Below, piece after piece: positions 25,401 through 37,328 of a stretch of 64,000 nucleotides of DNA (position 1 is its first letter; each line of letters starts with the position of its first letter). Made by a program: the position numbers and the translations under genes. Location: contig NC_081406.1 in assembly GCF_030272615.1 (NCBI RefSeq), positions 192,783,891 through 192,847,890 of the forward strand, written 5' to 3'. The notes below the pieces were generated by a model. The model did not search any database and had not been told where the DNA came from. It worked only from the letters and a program-made list of their open reading frames with translations. Source of the DNA: Cryptomeria japonica (taxonomy: Eukaryota > Streptophyta > Pinopsida > Cupressales > Cupressaceae).

Positions 25401-25589
25401 GCTTGAAGATTTAGTTATGGAGGATATGCATAGATATTTCGGTATTTCGGGAGAGTCTTGCTCCTTTTCTCTCTCGTTCTCCAGCTTTGTGTGGCTTCAT
25501 TGCCTTTTTTCTTTTTAATATTCTTTGTTAATTAATAAATTTTCACCCCTTTTTATAAATAAAAATAAAACTCACAAGTGGTGGTCACC

Positions 25590-26760
25590 AATGTCATCTA
25601 GTTGTAGGAGACTTGAAAAAAAAATTATTAGCTATGACTATGAGATGACTTAAGACAACATAAGAAGATATGTGATGTAATAAAATTATTTCTATAACTA
25701 GGAGATGGCTTATGGGTAGGTAAGAAGATATATTAAGGGAAGATACAAGAACCTTGGCTCAAAGTATGCATCATGTGATAAAACTAGTTCTATAATTAGG
25801 AGATGGCTTTAGGGTATGCAAGATGATATCTTACGGGGAGCTAAGAGGATAACTTAAGGGGTCCTAATAGGATGTATGGAGGGTGGAAATAAGAGCCTTG
25901 ACTCAAAGTATGTGTCATGCGATAAAATTAGCTATATAATTAGGATATTATTTAAGGGTAGGTAAGATGGTGGCTTAAGGGGAGCTAAGATGATGACTGA
26001 AGGGGTCCTAAGAGGATGGATTAAGGGGAGAGATAAGATCCTCGACTCAAAGAATGTAACGTGTGGTAAAATTAGTTCTATAATTGGGAGATTTTTTAAG
26101 GGTAGGTAAGATGATGGATTAAGGGTAGCTAAGGGATGACTTAATGGGTCCTCAGACGATTCCTTAAAAGGAGAAACAAGAGCCTTGGCTCAAATTGTGT
26201 GTCATGCGATAAAATTAGTTCTATAATTAGGAGATGGTTTAAGGGTAGGTAAGATGATTGCTTAAGGAGAGCTAAGAGGATTATTTATGGGGTCCTAAGA
26301 GGTCAATTTATGGGGTCCTAAGATCTCATCTTAAGGGGAGAGATAAGATCCTTGATTCAAAGTATGTTTCATCCATTTTTGGGAGACGATTTAAGGGTAG
26401 GTAAGATAATGGCTTAAGGGGAGTTAAGAGGATGACTTAAGGGTTCTTACAAGGATGGCTTAAGTGGAGATACATGAGCCTTGGCTCAAAGTATTTGTGA
26501 TGTGAGAAAATTAGTTCTATAATTAGGAGATGGATTAAGGGTAGGTGAGAGGATCTATCTTAAAGGAAGCTAAGAGGATGACTTATGAGATCCTAAGATA
26601 ATGTCTTAATGAGAGATACAAGATCTTTGTCTCAAAGTATTTGTAATGTGATAAAATTAGTTATATAATTAGGAAATGACTTAAGGGTGGGTAAGAGTAT
26701 GTCTTAAGGGAAGCTAGGGAAATGAATTAAGGGGTCATAAGAGGATGAATTAAGGGGCAT
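25590..26760. repeat. Minisatellite, ~144 bp unit, about 8 copies
   Basis: The phrase TAAAATTAGTTCTATAATTAGG and variants recurs near 25681, 25779, 25923, 26067, 26210, 26365 (decayed), 26506 and 26652. Most spacings are 141-155 bases and the first is 98. Within each unit TTAAGGG(G)AGCTAAGAGGATG and CTTGGCTCAAAGTATG also repeat, and shorter GATGACTTAAGGGG words give a sub-period. No protein is implied. It begins some 20 bases after the LINE 3' end. Confidence 0.9.
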
Positions 26761-27689
26761 GCAATCACTTCTATTTTTTTATGAAATAATAATAAATCAA
26801 CTAGCTATATATTACTATCAATTAAATATATAAAACTATATACTTACCAATTGTAATGTAGGAAAAATGGGACTCACTAGTCTAGTGTGCAAGATAGGAA
26901 TCAAACCCAATCCCATAAATTACATTGGAGAACAACTTAGAGGAAAAACTACAAACCCCTGGGAGATATGTGCACTTGATTAGTTTATATGATTGATTGA
27001 AAATGATAGATGTAAATAACTAGGCTAAAACGTGCAAAATTGACAATAAACAACATAAATAGTGTATAGTACTAAAATAGAACTAGGTAGGACATAAGAC
27101 CAAGATCCACTTTCATACTAACATTGGAATATGAAATCACCTAGAGGAGTGATTGTACTTGACTTTTGTGAAAGAGAGTCAAATGACTCATCTAGGGTTT
27201 CTATTCCTTTGTTTCTATGGAAAATGAATGAATCGTGGAGTTATGTTGAAATGATGCAAACTATGACTAAGATATGAAGAAAGTAAACACTTCAGTTATT
27301 GTGAATGACTAATAGATAATCAGAAATGTTGCAACAGACATAAAAATAGGTAGGGAATCTAATTGTGCACTTGTGACTAAAATTTGATACTGATCTGGCA
27401 GAACCAGAGCACCTCGACACCTTGGTCTTCTAAGGTTGAGCTACTATCAAAAGATCTTAAGATTGAAGTATCCTAGAAGCCAACACTAAAAACTGGTGCA
27501 GAATCCCGATGACCAATGCATCCCAACACCTTGCTCCTATGACAGGGGTGCCCCAACACCTTTGGTCCCAAAAAAGCATGCCCAAATTTTGGGAACAAGT
27601 CTACACTAGGCTCCTGATGGTGTTTGAGGTCTTCTAGCTCTATTGGGTAGTTATAGCTACACACAAGTGGAAAGAAAGAGGGTTGTGGA
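26761..27689. other. Spacer
   Basis: No gene recognised. The last few hundred bases (from about 27400) may belong to the upstream part of the LTR-like repeat that follows. Confidence 0.4.
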
Positions 27690-28552
27690 TAGGGGTTTTC
27701 CTTAGGTCAAACCCTAGGTTTGGAATTAACCCTATAATTGAATAATAAAATTTAAAAGCATACCTTTTGAGGGCAAGGAATTGAAATGATTAAATTTAGA
27801 TGATTATACTTTTAATAGGTGATGCAATATTCTTAGAATAATTCCTCGATGTGTTGATGCATTAACACATGATATATCACATAAAATCCATCATTAAATC
27901 ATAATTTAAACATAAATGAAGATGCCTTGATCTAGTTTGTTGCTCCTTGAATCATATTTTCTCTAAGGAAGAAGAATTACTCTTGAATTGGATGATAATG
28001 TTGGCATAAGATAAGATGATGAAAATGAATTGAGAGGGATGCCTTATATAGGGATTTCATAAAATCACCTTTAGGTCGACTTAGATTTGATAGATTTTTG
28101 CATGGAGATAGATTTGGATAGGATAAGACCACTAATTTACCTTCCCAAAATTTGAGGAGAAAAGTGCAGGACCAGGATGGTAGGTTGCCCCATTCTCGAC
28201 AATATTTTTTTGCCTTTCAGGGAATGAAAGACAACATGGTTCTAATGTTGATTCCATCTCGGTGGCTCAAACCATAATGTATAGATATGCAAAATGTGTC
28301 TTGGAAGTTGAAATTGGGGTATAATTAGGATAAATTGGGATATAATGACAAAAGGGCACACCTAGAATAAGGGGCCCAAATAAAAGTGTGATGATGTAAT
28401 AAAATGGAATAACACCCATAATATTGAATTAAATATTGATTGATTACAATAAAGGTCCCTTAATGCATAGAGGAAAGTGAAATACTAAAATAGGTGCTAG
28501 GAGAGTGTGAAATTGGACACACTAATAAAGGTGTACAATTTATGACACTACA
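27690..28552 (-). repeat. LTR-like dispersed repeat, copy 1
   Basis: It shares ordered blocks with copies at 28905-29745 and 33690-34394: GGTCAAACCCT...GGAATTAACC near the left side, a GATTATACTTTTAATAGGTGATG-type block, and the right end GTACAATTTATGACACTACA. On the minus strand it therefore starts TGTAGTGTCATAAATTGTAC, an LTR-style beginning. The other end was not located and no target duplication is seen, so 'old solo LTR' is an inference. Confidence 0.6.
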
Positions 28553-28904
28553 AAAAGATAAATACAAAATTGATAATAATAAAAAAAACCCAAATAAAGA
28601 GGATGCAAAGAGGAACCTATGGTAGAAATATAAGCTGAAAATGAGTGGACTACAGGGCTAGGAAACATAGTCCTAATAGGCATTTGGGCATAGAACACTA
28701 ATCAAATTGAGCTCTAGAGCTCCTAATCTTATATATAGTCAAATTTCATGTAAAAAAAGTGCCATAGTCCTCCTCGTTTTAGCTATATTTGATTTTGTTT
28801 TCTTTATTTCTATCTGCGCTATGCTCCTGTGTACTTTGTCCGAACTTGAAACCTAATTTTGAGCCTAGATCTGCACAAAAGAGGAGAACAATGGTATTTG
28901 AGCT
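28553..28904. other. Spacer between repeat copies
   Basis: No gene. It may include the undefined far end of the second repeat copy. Confidence 0.4.
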
Positions 28905-29745
28905 ATATATGGGCTTTCCTTAGTCAAACCCCATGTTGGAAGTAACCCTACAATATTGGTCAATAGGAAATAAAAATCTAAAATGAAATGCTTTACTGAA
29001 ATGATTATACCTTCAATTGGTGATGTAATTCTCTTAGGATAAGTCCTCCATATGTTGATGTAATAACATGATGATTCATAAAAAAAAAATCATAAAAATA
29101 TAGAATATGCCTTATTGTAGCTTGTTGCTCCTTAAACTTAGATATGCTCTAGTTGCAGAAGAATAATTGCTCTTGAATTAGAATGATAGCATAGTAATGA
29201 GATGATCAAATGAATTAGGGATGATGTCTTATATAAGGATCTCAAAGAAAATTCACTTTTTGGCTAACTTAAAATGATCATTTTAACATATCAATTACAG
29301 GTTTGGAAATGGAAGGTTGTCATATTATCCTCCCAGAATTTTAGCCAAAAGACATCAAACACTCTACGAGTTTGCATAGTGTCTTGAAAAAATAGGTATA
29401 ATTTTTAGAATCACAAGATAATAGGTCCTTGATACCAAAATTGTAATCTATGTGAAAAATGGTAATATTTAAGTGGGGAAAAAAGTGCATTAAACTTTAA
29501 AACAACATAAGACCCATATAAGCTTAAAATAAAAAAAGGTTAACGACACACTTAAAATAAGGACCCAAATAAGAGTGTGATGATGTATTAAAGTAAAATA
29601 AGGCTTCTAATATTGAATTCAAAAATATTAATTTAAATCAATAAAATATCCTATAATGAATAGAATAAAGGGAAAATTAAAATAATTGCTAGGAGAGTGT
29701 AAAATTGGACTCATTAATTGAATGAGTACAATTTATGACACTACA
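28905..29745 (-). repeat. LTR-like dispersed repeat, copy 2
   Basis: Same block order as copy 1: GTCAAACCCC, ATTATACCTTCAATTGGTGATG, then GTGTGATGATGTATTAAAG, AATTGCTAGGAGAGTGT and the end TACAATTTATGACACTACA. It is diverged from copy 1 by many substitutions and indels. Same orientation as copies 1 and 3. Confidence 0.6.
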
Positions 29746-30259
29746 CGTATATTTATCTATTCCATTAAACCATTTTCATCCTCTCATTTTTGCAGTGCAT
29801 CTATAATTATCTCATGTTCTTCCATAGAAAGTATTCATAACTCTTTTATGTAGGTCTCCCTTGATATATAACTAGTTTTATATTCGTTGTCACAACCAAA
29901 TATGCATGGTGCATAATCTTCCTATGTATTTTTATAATCTCCAGATGCAAGCAAACCATTCTTTCTTATTAGATATATTTTTAGCAAAGTGTGAACAATC
30001 ACCACCAAAATTACTGGATACTTATATTTATCATCATCTACTCGAGGATGACTTAACTTATGTTTTGTCTCGATACATCAAGACAACCAATACTTTGTTT
30101 CCTCTTCATTCTCCTTAGGTGAAAAAATGACATACACATGTCCTACTTAAATAATATAATTTAATAAAAAGTGCAACATATTATTCACATATATACATGC
30201 ATACATATATAATTATATATTACAAAATAATAAGATAAAACAAAATAAATTGAATTAAT
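29746..30259. other. AT-rich spacer
   Basis: Short open frames only; nothing recognised. Confidence 0.35.
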
Positions 30260-32540
30260 TTTTTTCTTATATAAGGTCTAAAATATGGTCATAGTCATCT
30301 GATGCAAACACTTGATTATTATGTTCAATTGTTGTTTCATATTAATCATGTGTTTGTGTAGGTGTCAAAGATCTTTGTTTACATTCTTCAAGCCATTCTA
30401 TATTTTCACAGGCTTCCCAATCACGTGCAATACAAAATTGACAAAAGAAAGCAAACTCCCTTGTCCATATAGTCCATGTGCTTGTATTTGAACTATTAAA
30501 TGAATGTTATTTTGTTGATCCACTAATTATCTCACGATCATATCAAGTAAGAATATCATCTTCTTCAACTAACCAAATGAATCATTGAACTATAGAGTTA
30601 TCACTTGATCCTGTAAATTTTTGTATTACACCAATCCACAATTGTACATGCATTTTAAATTTTACCACAACCTCAAAAAAAAATTCTCTCTAGCAAGAGC
30701 TTTTTTAACACATGCACTAGCTCCATCATGTTCTCCTTTACCATGTCCAACTTCGAAAAAATTCCACATATGTTGGATATTGTTTCCCTTGTGAGCCCTA
30801 CTTAGCCAATAAAATTTTCGAGCATTTCTAAATTGTCTTGTACAATTATCTAGCCATATGATACTTTTTATCATCTAGATTTCTCTCTTTTTTTTTTATA
30901 AAATATATTGAAACAATAGTGGAAAAGCTCTGAAGAGTGTAATCAATTATCACTCAAATAAAAATGGTACTCCTTCAAAAAAGCTACATCATCTTTTGTA
31001 CTATTATCTACATGTATCTATACAATATGAAACAATATGGACACATGTATTGAATTATAATACTAAGATTGAATTTCCTCTTGTGGAGCAATAGTATAGT
31101 TTTCTACAAAGTCAACCACTGATAGTATAGTTTCAATTGGAATTTTTTTTTTACATGTGTGAAATTTTCTATCAAGCCACCGAGAATATTGGGAGTGTTT
31201 CACATATTTGGGGACAATCGTATCCTTACATTTTGTGATGAATGCATATGCACTATTTTTTTGTGATTAAATTGAAATGCTTTCCAACTTTTCCATCCTT
31301 TAAAGAATATTCAACATTCTTGAATCTTTCCACATCCACTAATTGTTGTCCAAAATCATGTGAAATTATTTCATCCTTACATTCTCCTAACAATGAATGG
31401 TTTCTACATCTATTGCATTGTCGAGAAATAGATGCATTTAAATAAAATAAGTTTCTAATAGATATTTGAAAAAAAACCTACTATAAATTCTTGATTGTTT
31501 TAGGTGATATGTTAATACCAAATTCCTACGTAATTTCATTAGCATGCAAAGTACAATGTATATATCAAAAAAAATCTTAATAACAATGAAATTGCAAATG
31601 AGTTTTACAAGAACATGAGATTCGTTGCTTATAAATTTTCACATACCAAGGTTTAAATTTCTCAAATGGTCTTTACTTATAGTAATATTTGGTAACATCG
31701 AGTCATCTATTTTTTTTCATAAAATTTAGTTTGAGTCATGTCTAATAGATGTTTTGGATGAGGATCATCAATTTTTCACATCACTCTTAATTTTGCATCT
31801 CTAGTTCATTAGATGATATTTTGTATTATCATGTCAATATTTCAATTAAGGATTTGATTTCATTATTTAAATTCATGTCAGACCTTGGGAGTCTACAGCT
31901 GAAACTTCAACATTGGTTAATTTTTTCAATGCTTTCTCTTCTCTTTTCTACTCTTATCAAATTTTTAGGATTTACATTTAGAAATCCACTAATCTTGTTT
32001 AACATTATTTTATTTAAATTTTATTTACTAACTAGAGTATTTGTTATAGCTCATTGTTCCACAATCTTATCTTTAGATCAACTCTTTTTTCATTGATTCA
32101 TCTTTTTCTTGGTTTCACAAAAATGCATAAATTTTTCATTCCTTTTCAAAATTTTCACATTTTTATCAACTGCATCATGATTTGACATTGAAATCTTATT
32201 TTTTTATTAAAAAAAATAGTTTACATAATATATTTACATGGGTTCTTATTTTTCTCCAAGAACTCTTACCAAAAATATTATCCAAGACATTTCTTTCAAT
32301 TAAAAAAATATTTTCATTTTCACTCAAACAATGGATTTTATTCTCATTTTCTATTTCTATTTCTTCAAGAATAGAATTGATCTCACTATTAGAATATCTA
32401 ACTTCTTTAAAACAAGCAATGCCAATATCATCAAAATGTGGGTTTGAAGACATACTTAGATTTGTTTGTATACCCATATATCATTGAAAGGTGGATTTGA
32501 AGACATACCTAAATTTGTTTTTATAATCACATTTTCTTCC
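30260..32540 (-). pseudogene. Broken gene of a conserved uncharacterised (transposase-like) protein family
   Basis: Reading the minus strand through stops and frameshifts gives, in order: MSSNPHFDDIGIACFKEV (about 32460), SISRQCNRCRNHSLLGECKD (about 31430-31370), YSRWLDRKFHTCKKK (about 31200-31155), SVVDFVENYTIAPQEEIQS (31125-31068), EYHFYLSDN (about 30975), IIWLDNCTRQFRNARKFYWL (about 30860-30800) and WNFFEVGHGKGEHDGASAC (about 30770-30715). The order VDFxENY, EYHFYxSDD, WSDxCxxQFKNA and GHGKGxHDGxGAxxKR is, as I recall it, that of a family of large uncharacterised proteins found in plants and animals. Its spaced acidic residues suggest an RNase H-like transposase fold, which is inference. 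The C-terminus (SLTPTQTHD, near 30350) is also readable. Confidence 0.6.
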
Positions 32541-33330
32541 ATATTGAAGGGTACACATTATACTGAAAGGGAGATGAATCAACATATTTCAATTTCAAGC
32601 TAGTTAAATATTAATTACTATAAATAAATTCTCCAAGCATGAACCTTAAAACATTAAAGCAACTCTTATAAATGTTCTTAATGGTGTAGCAATTAAACAA
32701 CACAAAGAACACCAGATATATGGGAAAACCAAACATGGGAAAAACCACAATATGAATAACTAATTGGATCTACTACCCAAATCCAGCCTCACAAAAATAA
32801 TGAATCATTTACAACATGAAGCAAGAAGCAACCTACTAGAGACACCAATCCCCACTTGTATGTGTATGCATCAACCTACTGCAGACATCAATTCCCAACA
32901 AAGATATATGAGCACCAACTCAACAGGTAAGACACCAGTGCTTTCAAAATAAAATATATGAATTTCCAACCTTTAAGATTCAAACCTCGGCTTGTGCTTG
33001 ATCTAATCAAGATTAAAACAAACACTCTCCCACACTACATATGATCTTATGATGAAACCACACAATGATTGGAATGCAACTCACATTACATCAAATTTGT
33101 CTACTCGTCAATTATTTTAATTTTTATATCAAATCCCTAATTAATTATCTTCTCAACATTCCAATTCAGATCCTAAAACATTATATATACACTACAATTA
33201 TAATTACTATAATGGTGAAAATTGGATTTGGCAATTTGCAACATAAAAGGGAGAAATCACAAAATCATTTTTTCTTGAAAACTCTTACATTCAAAAGAGG
33301 GAAGGGAATCCACTAGATTCAGTCACAAAT
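32541..33330 (-). mobile_element. Probable copia LTR fragment
   Basis: GGGAAAACCAAACATGGGAAAAACC at 32719-32743, read on the minus strand, is the GGTTTTTCCC...GGTTTTCCC phrase common in plant copia LTRs (also present in the LTRs at 12951 and 60147). The neighbouring text with repeated CAACCTACT fits. Ends and target duplication were not found. Confidence 0.4.
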
Positions 33331-33689
33331 TAGATTAAGAACTGAATACTAAATGGATAGATTAATTGTTGTTGGTTTTTCCTCTCTTTTGTAAGTTGAA
33401 ATGTTGATTTAAGGTAAAGTGCTAAAAAATGAAGGTAAAACTGAGAAAACAATGAGCTACAGATGCGGGATCAAGCTGGGCACTTGGAATTGGGTAGTAT
33501 AAGTTGAGTCGGATATGACCCTTGAAAAAGCTCCTAAAAGCCAGGACCAGGATGTGACACCACGGTCCTTCAAACTTTCTGCACATTGAAAATGGTTAAT
33601 TCATCTATGTGAATGAAGCTTATTTCGAAGAGTACAACTCTGTACCTGTTTCTTGCACACAGAAAAAAGGGGAAATAGGTTGGGAATAG
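33331..33689. other. Spacer
   Basis: No gene. Part of it may be the undefined distal end of repeat copy 3. Confidence 0.35.
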
Positions 33690-34394
33690 GGGCTTGCCTC
33701 AAGTCAAACCCCAGTTTTGGAATTAACCATGAAATTGAAATAGTTGTAATTGAAATGAATGAAAGGAAATGATCTTTTTAAAAGGGAGATGTTGAATTAT
33801 AACTAAAAATTAAATGATTATACCTCCTTGTGAAGTTTTGCTTGCCTCCACATGGAATTAGGGTTTCATGAAATAGGATGTAGATCACCACTTCAATGCT
33901 TGATCCTTGACTTTATTGCTACTCCAAGGCTTGATGGAAGACTAAAAATGCTCAATTTCTCTTGAATGCCTGATTTCTTGATCTCACGTGATTGTCAGAT
34001 GCTTGACAGATATGTTATATGTTCAAATGAGAGGGGAAATCCTTTTTATTTACTTGCCCATTGAGAAAATTGATTAGTTTTTTGGCATGAGACGACACAG
34101 AGAGGGAATTATTGCTCAAATTTAAAATGTGAAAAAGGGTTTAAAGGGGCCCAAAAATGACGGGGACCATGGCATGGCACCATGGTCCTATTGAGGATCA
34201 GGGAACCACACCCTGGTCTTGCCCTATTTTGGGGCAAGGGTCAAGTGCTAAAAGAGTTCCAAATGTAAAGAAATGATACAATATGGAAGGGGCATGAGCA
34301 TAATCAGGTCCCAAGTAGGCCAAGGGGCACAAACGCTAAGTTAAGGACCTAATGTGGTCAAAATTACAAAGAGGTACAATTTCAGGATGCTACA
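33690..34394 (-). repeat. LTR-like dispersed repeat, copy 3
   Basis: Shares GTCAAACCCC...TTTTGGAATTAACC, AAATGATTATACCTCCT and the terminal GTACAATTTCAGGATGCTACA with copies 1 and 2. It is the most diverged copy. On the minus strand it starts TGTAGCATCCTG. Confidence 0.5.
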
Positions 34395-34790
34395 ATTACA
34401 TTCATATGTCATTCTAAAACATAATTACAATATCCACAAGTGGGCCACAACAAATTCATTAATCCAAACACATAATAGGCTAAATCCAATAGCCCACATG
34501 CTACTCCATAAGAAATAACACACTATGCAATTCCCATTGTATCCCTATCTGGTCCCAATGGTCATTTGCATGTTACCTTTAGTGAGCACATTCAACAAGC
34601 CTTCGCACATCAAACTGGAACAACAACCCACTTGAATAGAAAACAAAATGACAACTCTATCACTTTAAATTTGCTAACCACCAAAGATGAACTCTAAAAG
34701 CACTAGATTATGATGAAACATGTGTAGACATACTCTCCTTTCAAAGCACAAGCCATAACTCACAAGTGTGAATAAATACAGATCATAAAA
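34395..34790 (-). other. Left flank of the CACTA element, possible copia LTR part
   Basis: No gene. Read on the minus strand the text looks like LTR sequence. It may be the continuation of the copia LTR that is cut at 55616 on the other side of the CACTA element; this is a proposal only. Confidence 0.3.
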
Positions 34791-35020
34791 CACTAGTACA
34801 TTCGGAGTTGATTTCAGATGGCCGTTTGTCGGATTTTCAAGGAATTTTTGTTGAAGTGTCGACAAAATCCATTGTCGAAAACTCGGCATCGGATTGGTCG
34901 ACGATGCCATGCCCGTTGAAAATTCGACAATCCAATGGACTCTGCCAATGGTCAAAGAAGTCATCGGTCGAAAGCTTGGTATTCGTCGTAATTCCGACGA
35001 TGGCCATTTTTATATAAAAA
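34791..35020 (+). repeat. Left terminal inverted repeat and subterminal block of the CACTA
   Basis: Starts CACTAGTACATTCGGA. The block has several TCG-rich words (GTCGACAAA, GTCGAAAACTCGG, GGTCGACGATG) and ends with TCGTCGTAATTCCGACGA, itself an inverted repeat. Such short recurring words near CACTA ends are binding sites for the TNPA-type protein. Confidence 0.85.
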
Positions 35021-35252
35021 AGTAATAATTATCATCGATATAAAAAAAAAAAAAAAACCTGAGAAAAGCCCTTTTGGTTTCTAATTTGGCATTACTGTAC
35101 TATTCACTTAAGCGATGGGTCCATTTATCATAAAAGTGTTCTCCCCTTGTCATTTACCTAGGTGGTCCCTTTAAATATTTTATTCTTTTTCGCTTTTAAT
35201 CTACCTTTTCTAATGTCTGTCGGGCCTTATAAGTATCATGTGATTTTTTGTT
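35021..35252. other. Subterminal spacer of the CACTA
   Basis: Includes a poly-A run near 35043-35057. No gene. Confidence 0.5.
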
Positions 35253-37015
35253 GATCTGACGGCTCGTGTTGATTCGCAACCAAAAAGTGCTCGAAACTTA
35301 GTTTCTGCGAAGTAGCGAAAGGCGAAGGTGGACCTGACATATAGGTTTGGACCAAAGCTAAACACCAATCAAGTTTTATCTGATCGGATGGACAACGTGG
35401 TTTCATGAGATCAAGTTGAACATGTTTTAACCTTCGCAAAGTGGCGAAAGGGTTTGGCGGGTCCCAGAGATAAGTGGTCTTCTTTGGTTAAAGAATGATC
35501 GGGTTGGACAAAGATCAATGGCTTCTCATTGTTTCATGGTCGGGAGATGCATGAGCTATACCTTTAGCGAAATAGAGAAAAGGTGGAGGGTCCCGCTAAG
35601 AGTGGTAGTAAATGTGGTAACCCCAGTTGGCAATGTCATGGTGGTGACAAGGCACTGAGTTGGCGATATGCAGTGGGTCTGGGCAAGGTTGTAATAAAAA
35701 GAGTAAATAACGAGAAATTTCTTGAGATCTAACGGCTCGTATGAATTCACGAAGATAAGATGCTAGCAAGTTAGTCATTGTGAAGTAGTGAAAAGGCCGA
35801 TGGGCCCAAGGGACAGGCATGGCATGAAGTTAAAAGTAGATCAAGTCTGTTTTGATCTAATGGTTCTCGTGGTTTCGTGGCTACAAGTCAAATGAAGAAT
35901 AATGTTCGCAAAGTCGCGAAAGACAGGTGGAAATCACACGGAGGAGTGACATGGCATAACAACTACCGCTTTTTGTAGAGCTTGGAAAAAGATCAATGGC
36001 TTCTTGTTGTTTCATGGTCGAGAGATGCATGAGCTATACCTTCAGCAAAATAGCAAAAAGGTGGAGGGTCCCGCTAAGAGTGGTAGTAAATGTGGTAACC
36101 CCAATTGGCGATGACATGGTGGTGACAAGGCACTGAGTTGGTGGTATGCAGTGGGTCCGGGAAAGGTTGTCGTAAAAGGAGTAAACAACAAGCAAGTTCT
36201 TGAGATCTAACGGCTCGTGTGAATTCGCGAAGATAAGATGCTAGCAAGTTAGTCATTGTGAAGTAGAAAAAAGGCCGATGGGCCCAAGGGACAAGCATGG
36301 TATGAATTTAAAAGCAGATCAGGTCTGTTTTGATCTAACGGTTCTCGTGGTTTCGTGGCTGCAAGCCAAACGAAGAATAATGTTCGCGAAGTTGCGAAAG
36401 ACATGTGGAAATCACACAGAGGAGTGACGCGACACGTGGTTTAAAAAAGTGGTTGAGGGCCTGCCTAGGTGTAACTGGCAGTTATGTGGGAATAGTAAAA
36501 GGGAACACATGGCAGATTAAGGGTGGAACCAAAAGGAGTTTCCAGGGCTAATGGTTGACTGCCATGTGGCGTTTATTAACTGGATAACAAGTGGGGTAAG
36601 TAATTCCCGGATAAAGGGCCCACTTAAAAGGCATTCATCTCAAGATTGATCCAACGCTTCTCGTTGTTTTGTGACCTAAAGATGCCCGCAACTTAACCTC
36701 AGTGAAATGGTGAAAATCGTTAGCCGTCAAGATGAGGCGCGGTTAGTTAAAAGGATTGACGGTCCCTATTGGAGTTAAAGGCTGGGTAATTTGAGTTTGA
36801 TCTAACACTTGGCATGGCCTCGTGAAGGAAAAGTGCACGATTGTTAAACTCCGCGAAGTGGCAAAAAGGAGGTAGGGCCCGACACTAAAGCAAAGAGATT
36901 AAATAGAGATAAAGGTGATGTAAGTTCTCAAGATCCAATTGCCAGAGTTGTTTCGCGAAAGAAAAGAGCATAGGTTTTATGTTCTGCGAAGTAGCGAAAG
37001 AGCGAAATAGAGGAA
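35253..37015 (+). repeat. Array of eleven ~80 bp modules
   Basis: Each module begins with a GATCTAACGG-type word, continues with CTCGTG.TTTCGTG and an AAGATGC-like word, and ends with TTCGCGAAGTAGCGAAAG followed by GGTGG or GGGTCCC. Starts are near 35253, 35378, 35513, 35722, 35852, 35991, 36202, 36331, 36641, 36798 and 36931. Modules are separated by unrelated text, so this is not a simple satellite. The TTCGCGAA core is palindromic. The array fills the gap between the CACTA left end and the unknown plus-strand gene. It could be protein-binding sites for transposition or a promoter region. Confidence 0.8.
35513..36432 (+). repeat. 478 bp tandem duplication inside the module array
   Basis: GATCAATGGCTTCT starts at 35513 and again at 35991, and the copies run together until about 36432. 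The copy carries three modules, so modules 6-8 are recent duplicates of 3-5. Open frames on the minus strand within it are chance products of the duplication. Confidence 0.9.
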
Positions 37016-37328
37016 AGACTTAGAGAAATTATGACCCGTTGGAGCCAGTTTTGAATTCAATTTGGCGAATTTAATTCTAAAAAGAAAGCCGAAGCATGTA
37101 GAGTTAATTTATAAAAACTTAAATGCCAACTTGCCCTTTTCAGTTCGCATCAACTTGATTGCTAAGTATTGTTTCATCGAAGTTTGTTGCAGAGCGATTT
37201 TCTTTAGGCGAATAATCAGGTTTCTTGTGCTTTTCTTGATAACTCTTGGTTTGTTCTCAAATACTGTTGTGTGAATTACTTCATTAGAGGTCTGTGCTAG
37301 CTTCTAGTGGTATAATTGTTTGACCAGA

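Larger units (their letters stand above)
17060..25570 (+). mobile_element. LINE (non-LTR retrotransposon), decayed, interrupted by an LTR element
   Basis: A G/T-rich leader (17060-17270) is followed by an ORF1-like frame with a DUF4283-type domain and a zinc knuckle, then an endonuclease-RT-RNase H polyprotein, and finally an AT-rich 3' end with CCCCTTTTTATAAATAAAAATAAA-type text at about 25547-25570. Without the 2.48 kb insertion the LINE is about 6 kb, normal for plant L1-like elements. The frames carry many stops and several frameshifts, so it is inactive. No target duplication could be matched at the ends; the 5' boundary is judged only from the composition change. Confidence 0.85.

Noticed and set aside
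17040-25590. Target-site duplication of the LINE
   Set aside because: I compared the text before the 5' boundary with the text after the AT-rich tail and found no convincing direct repeat.
35596-36298. Two similar 74-residue minus-strand frames
   Set aside because: They arise from the 478 bp duplication in the module array; no family resemblance and no codon bias.
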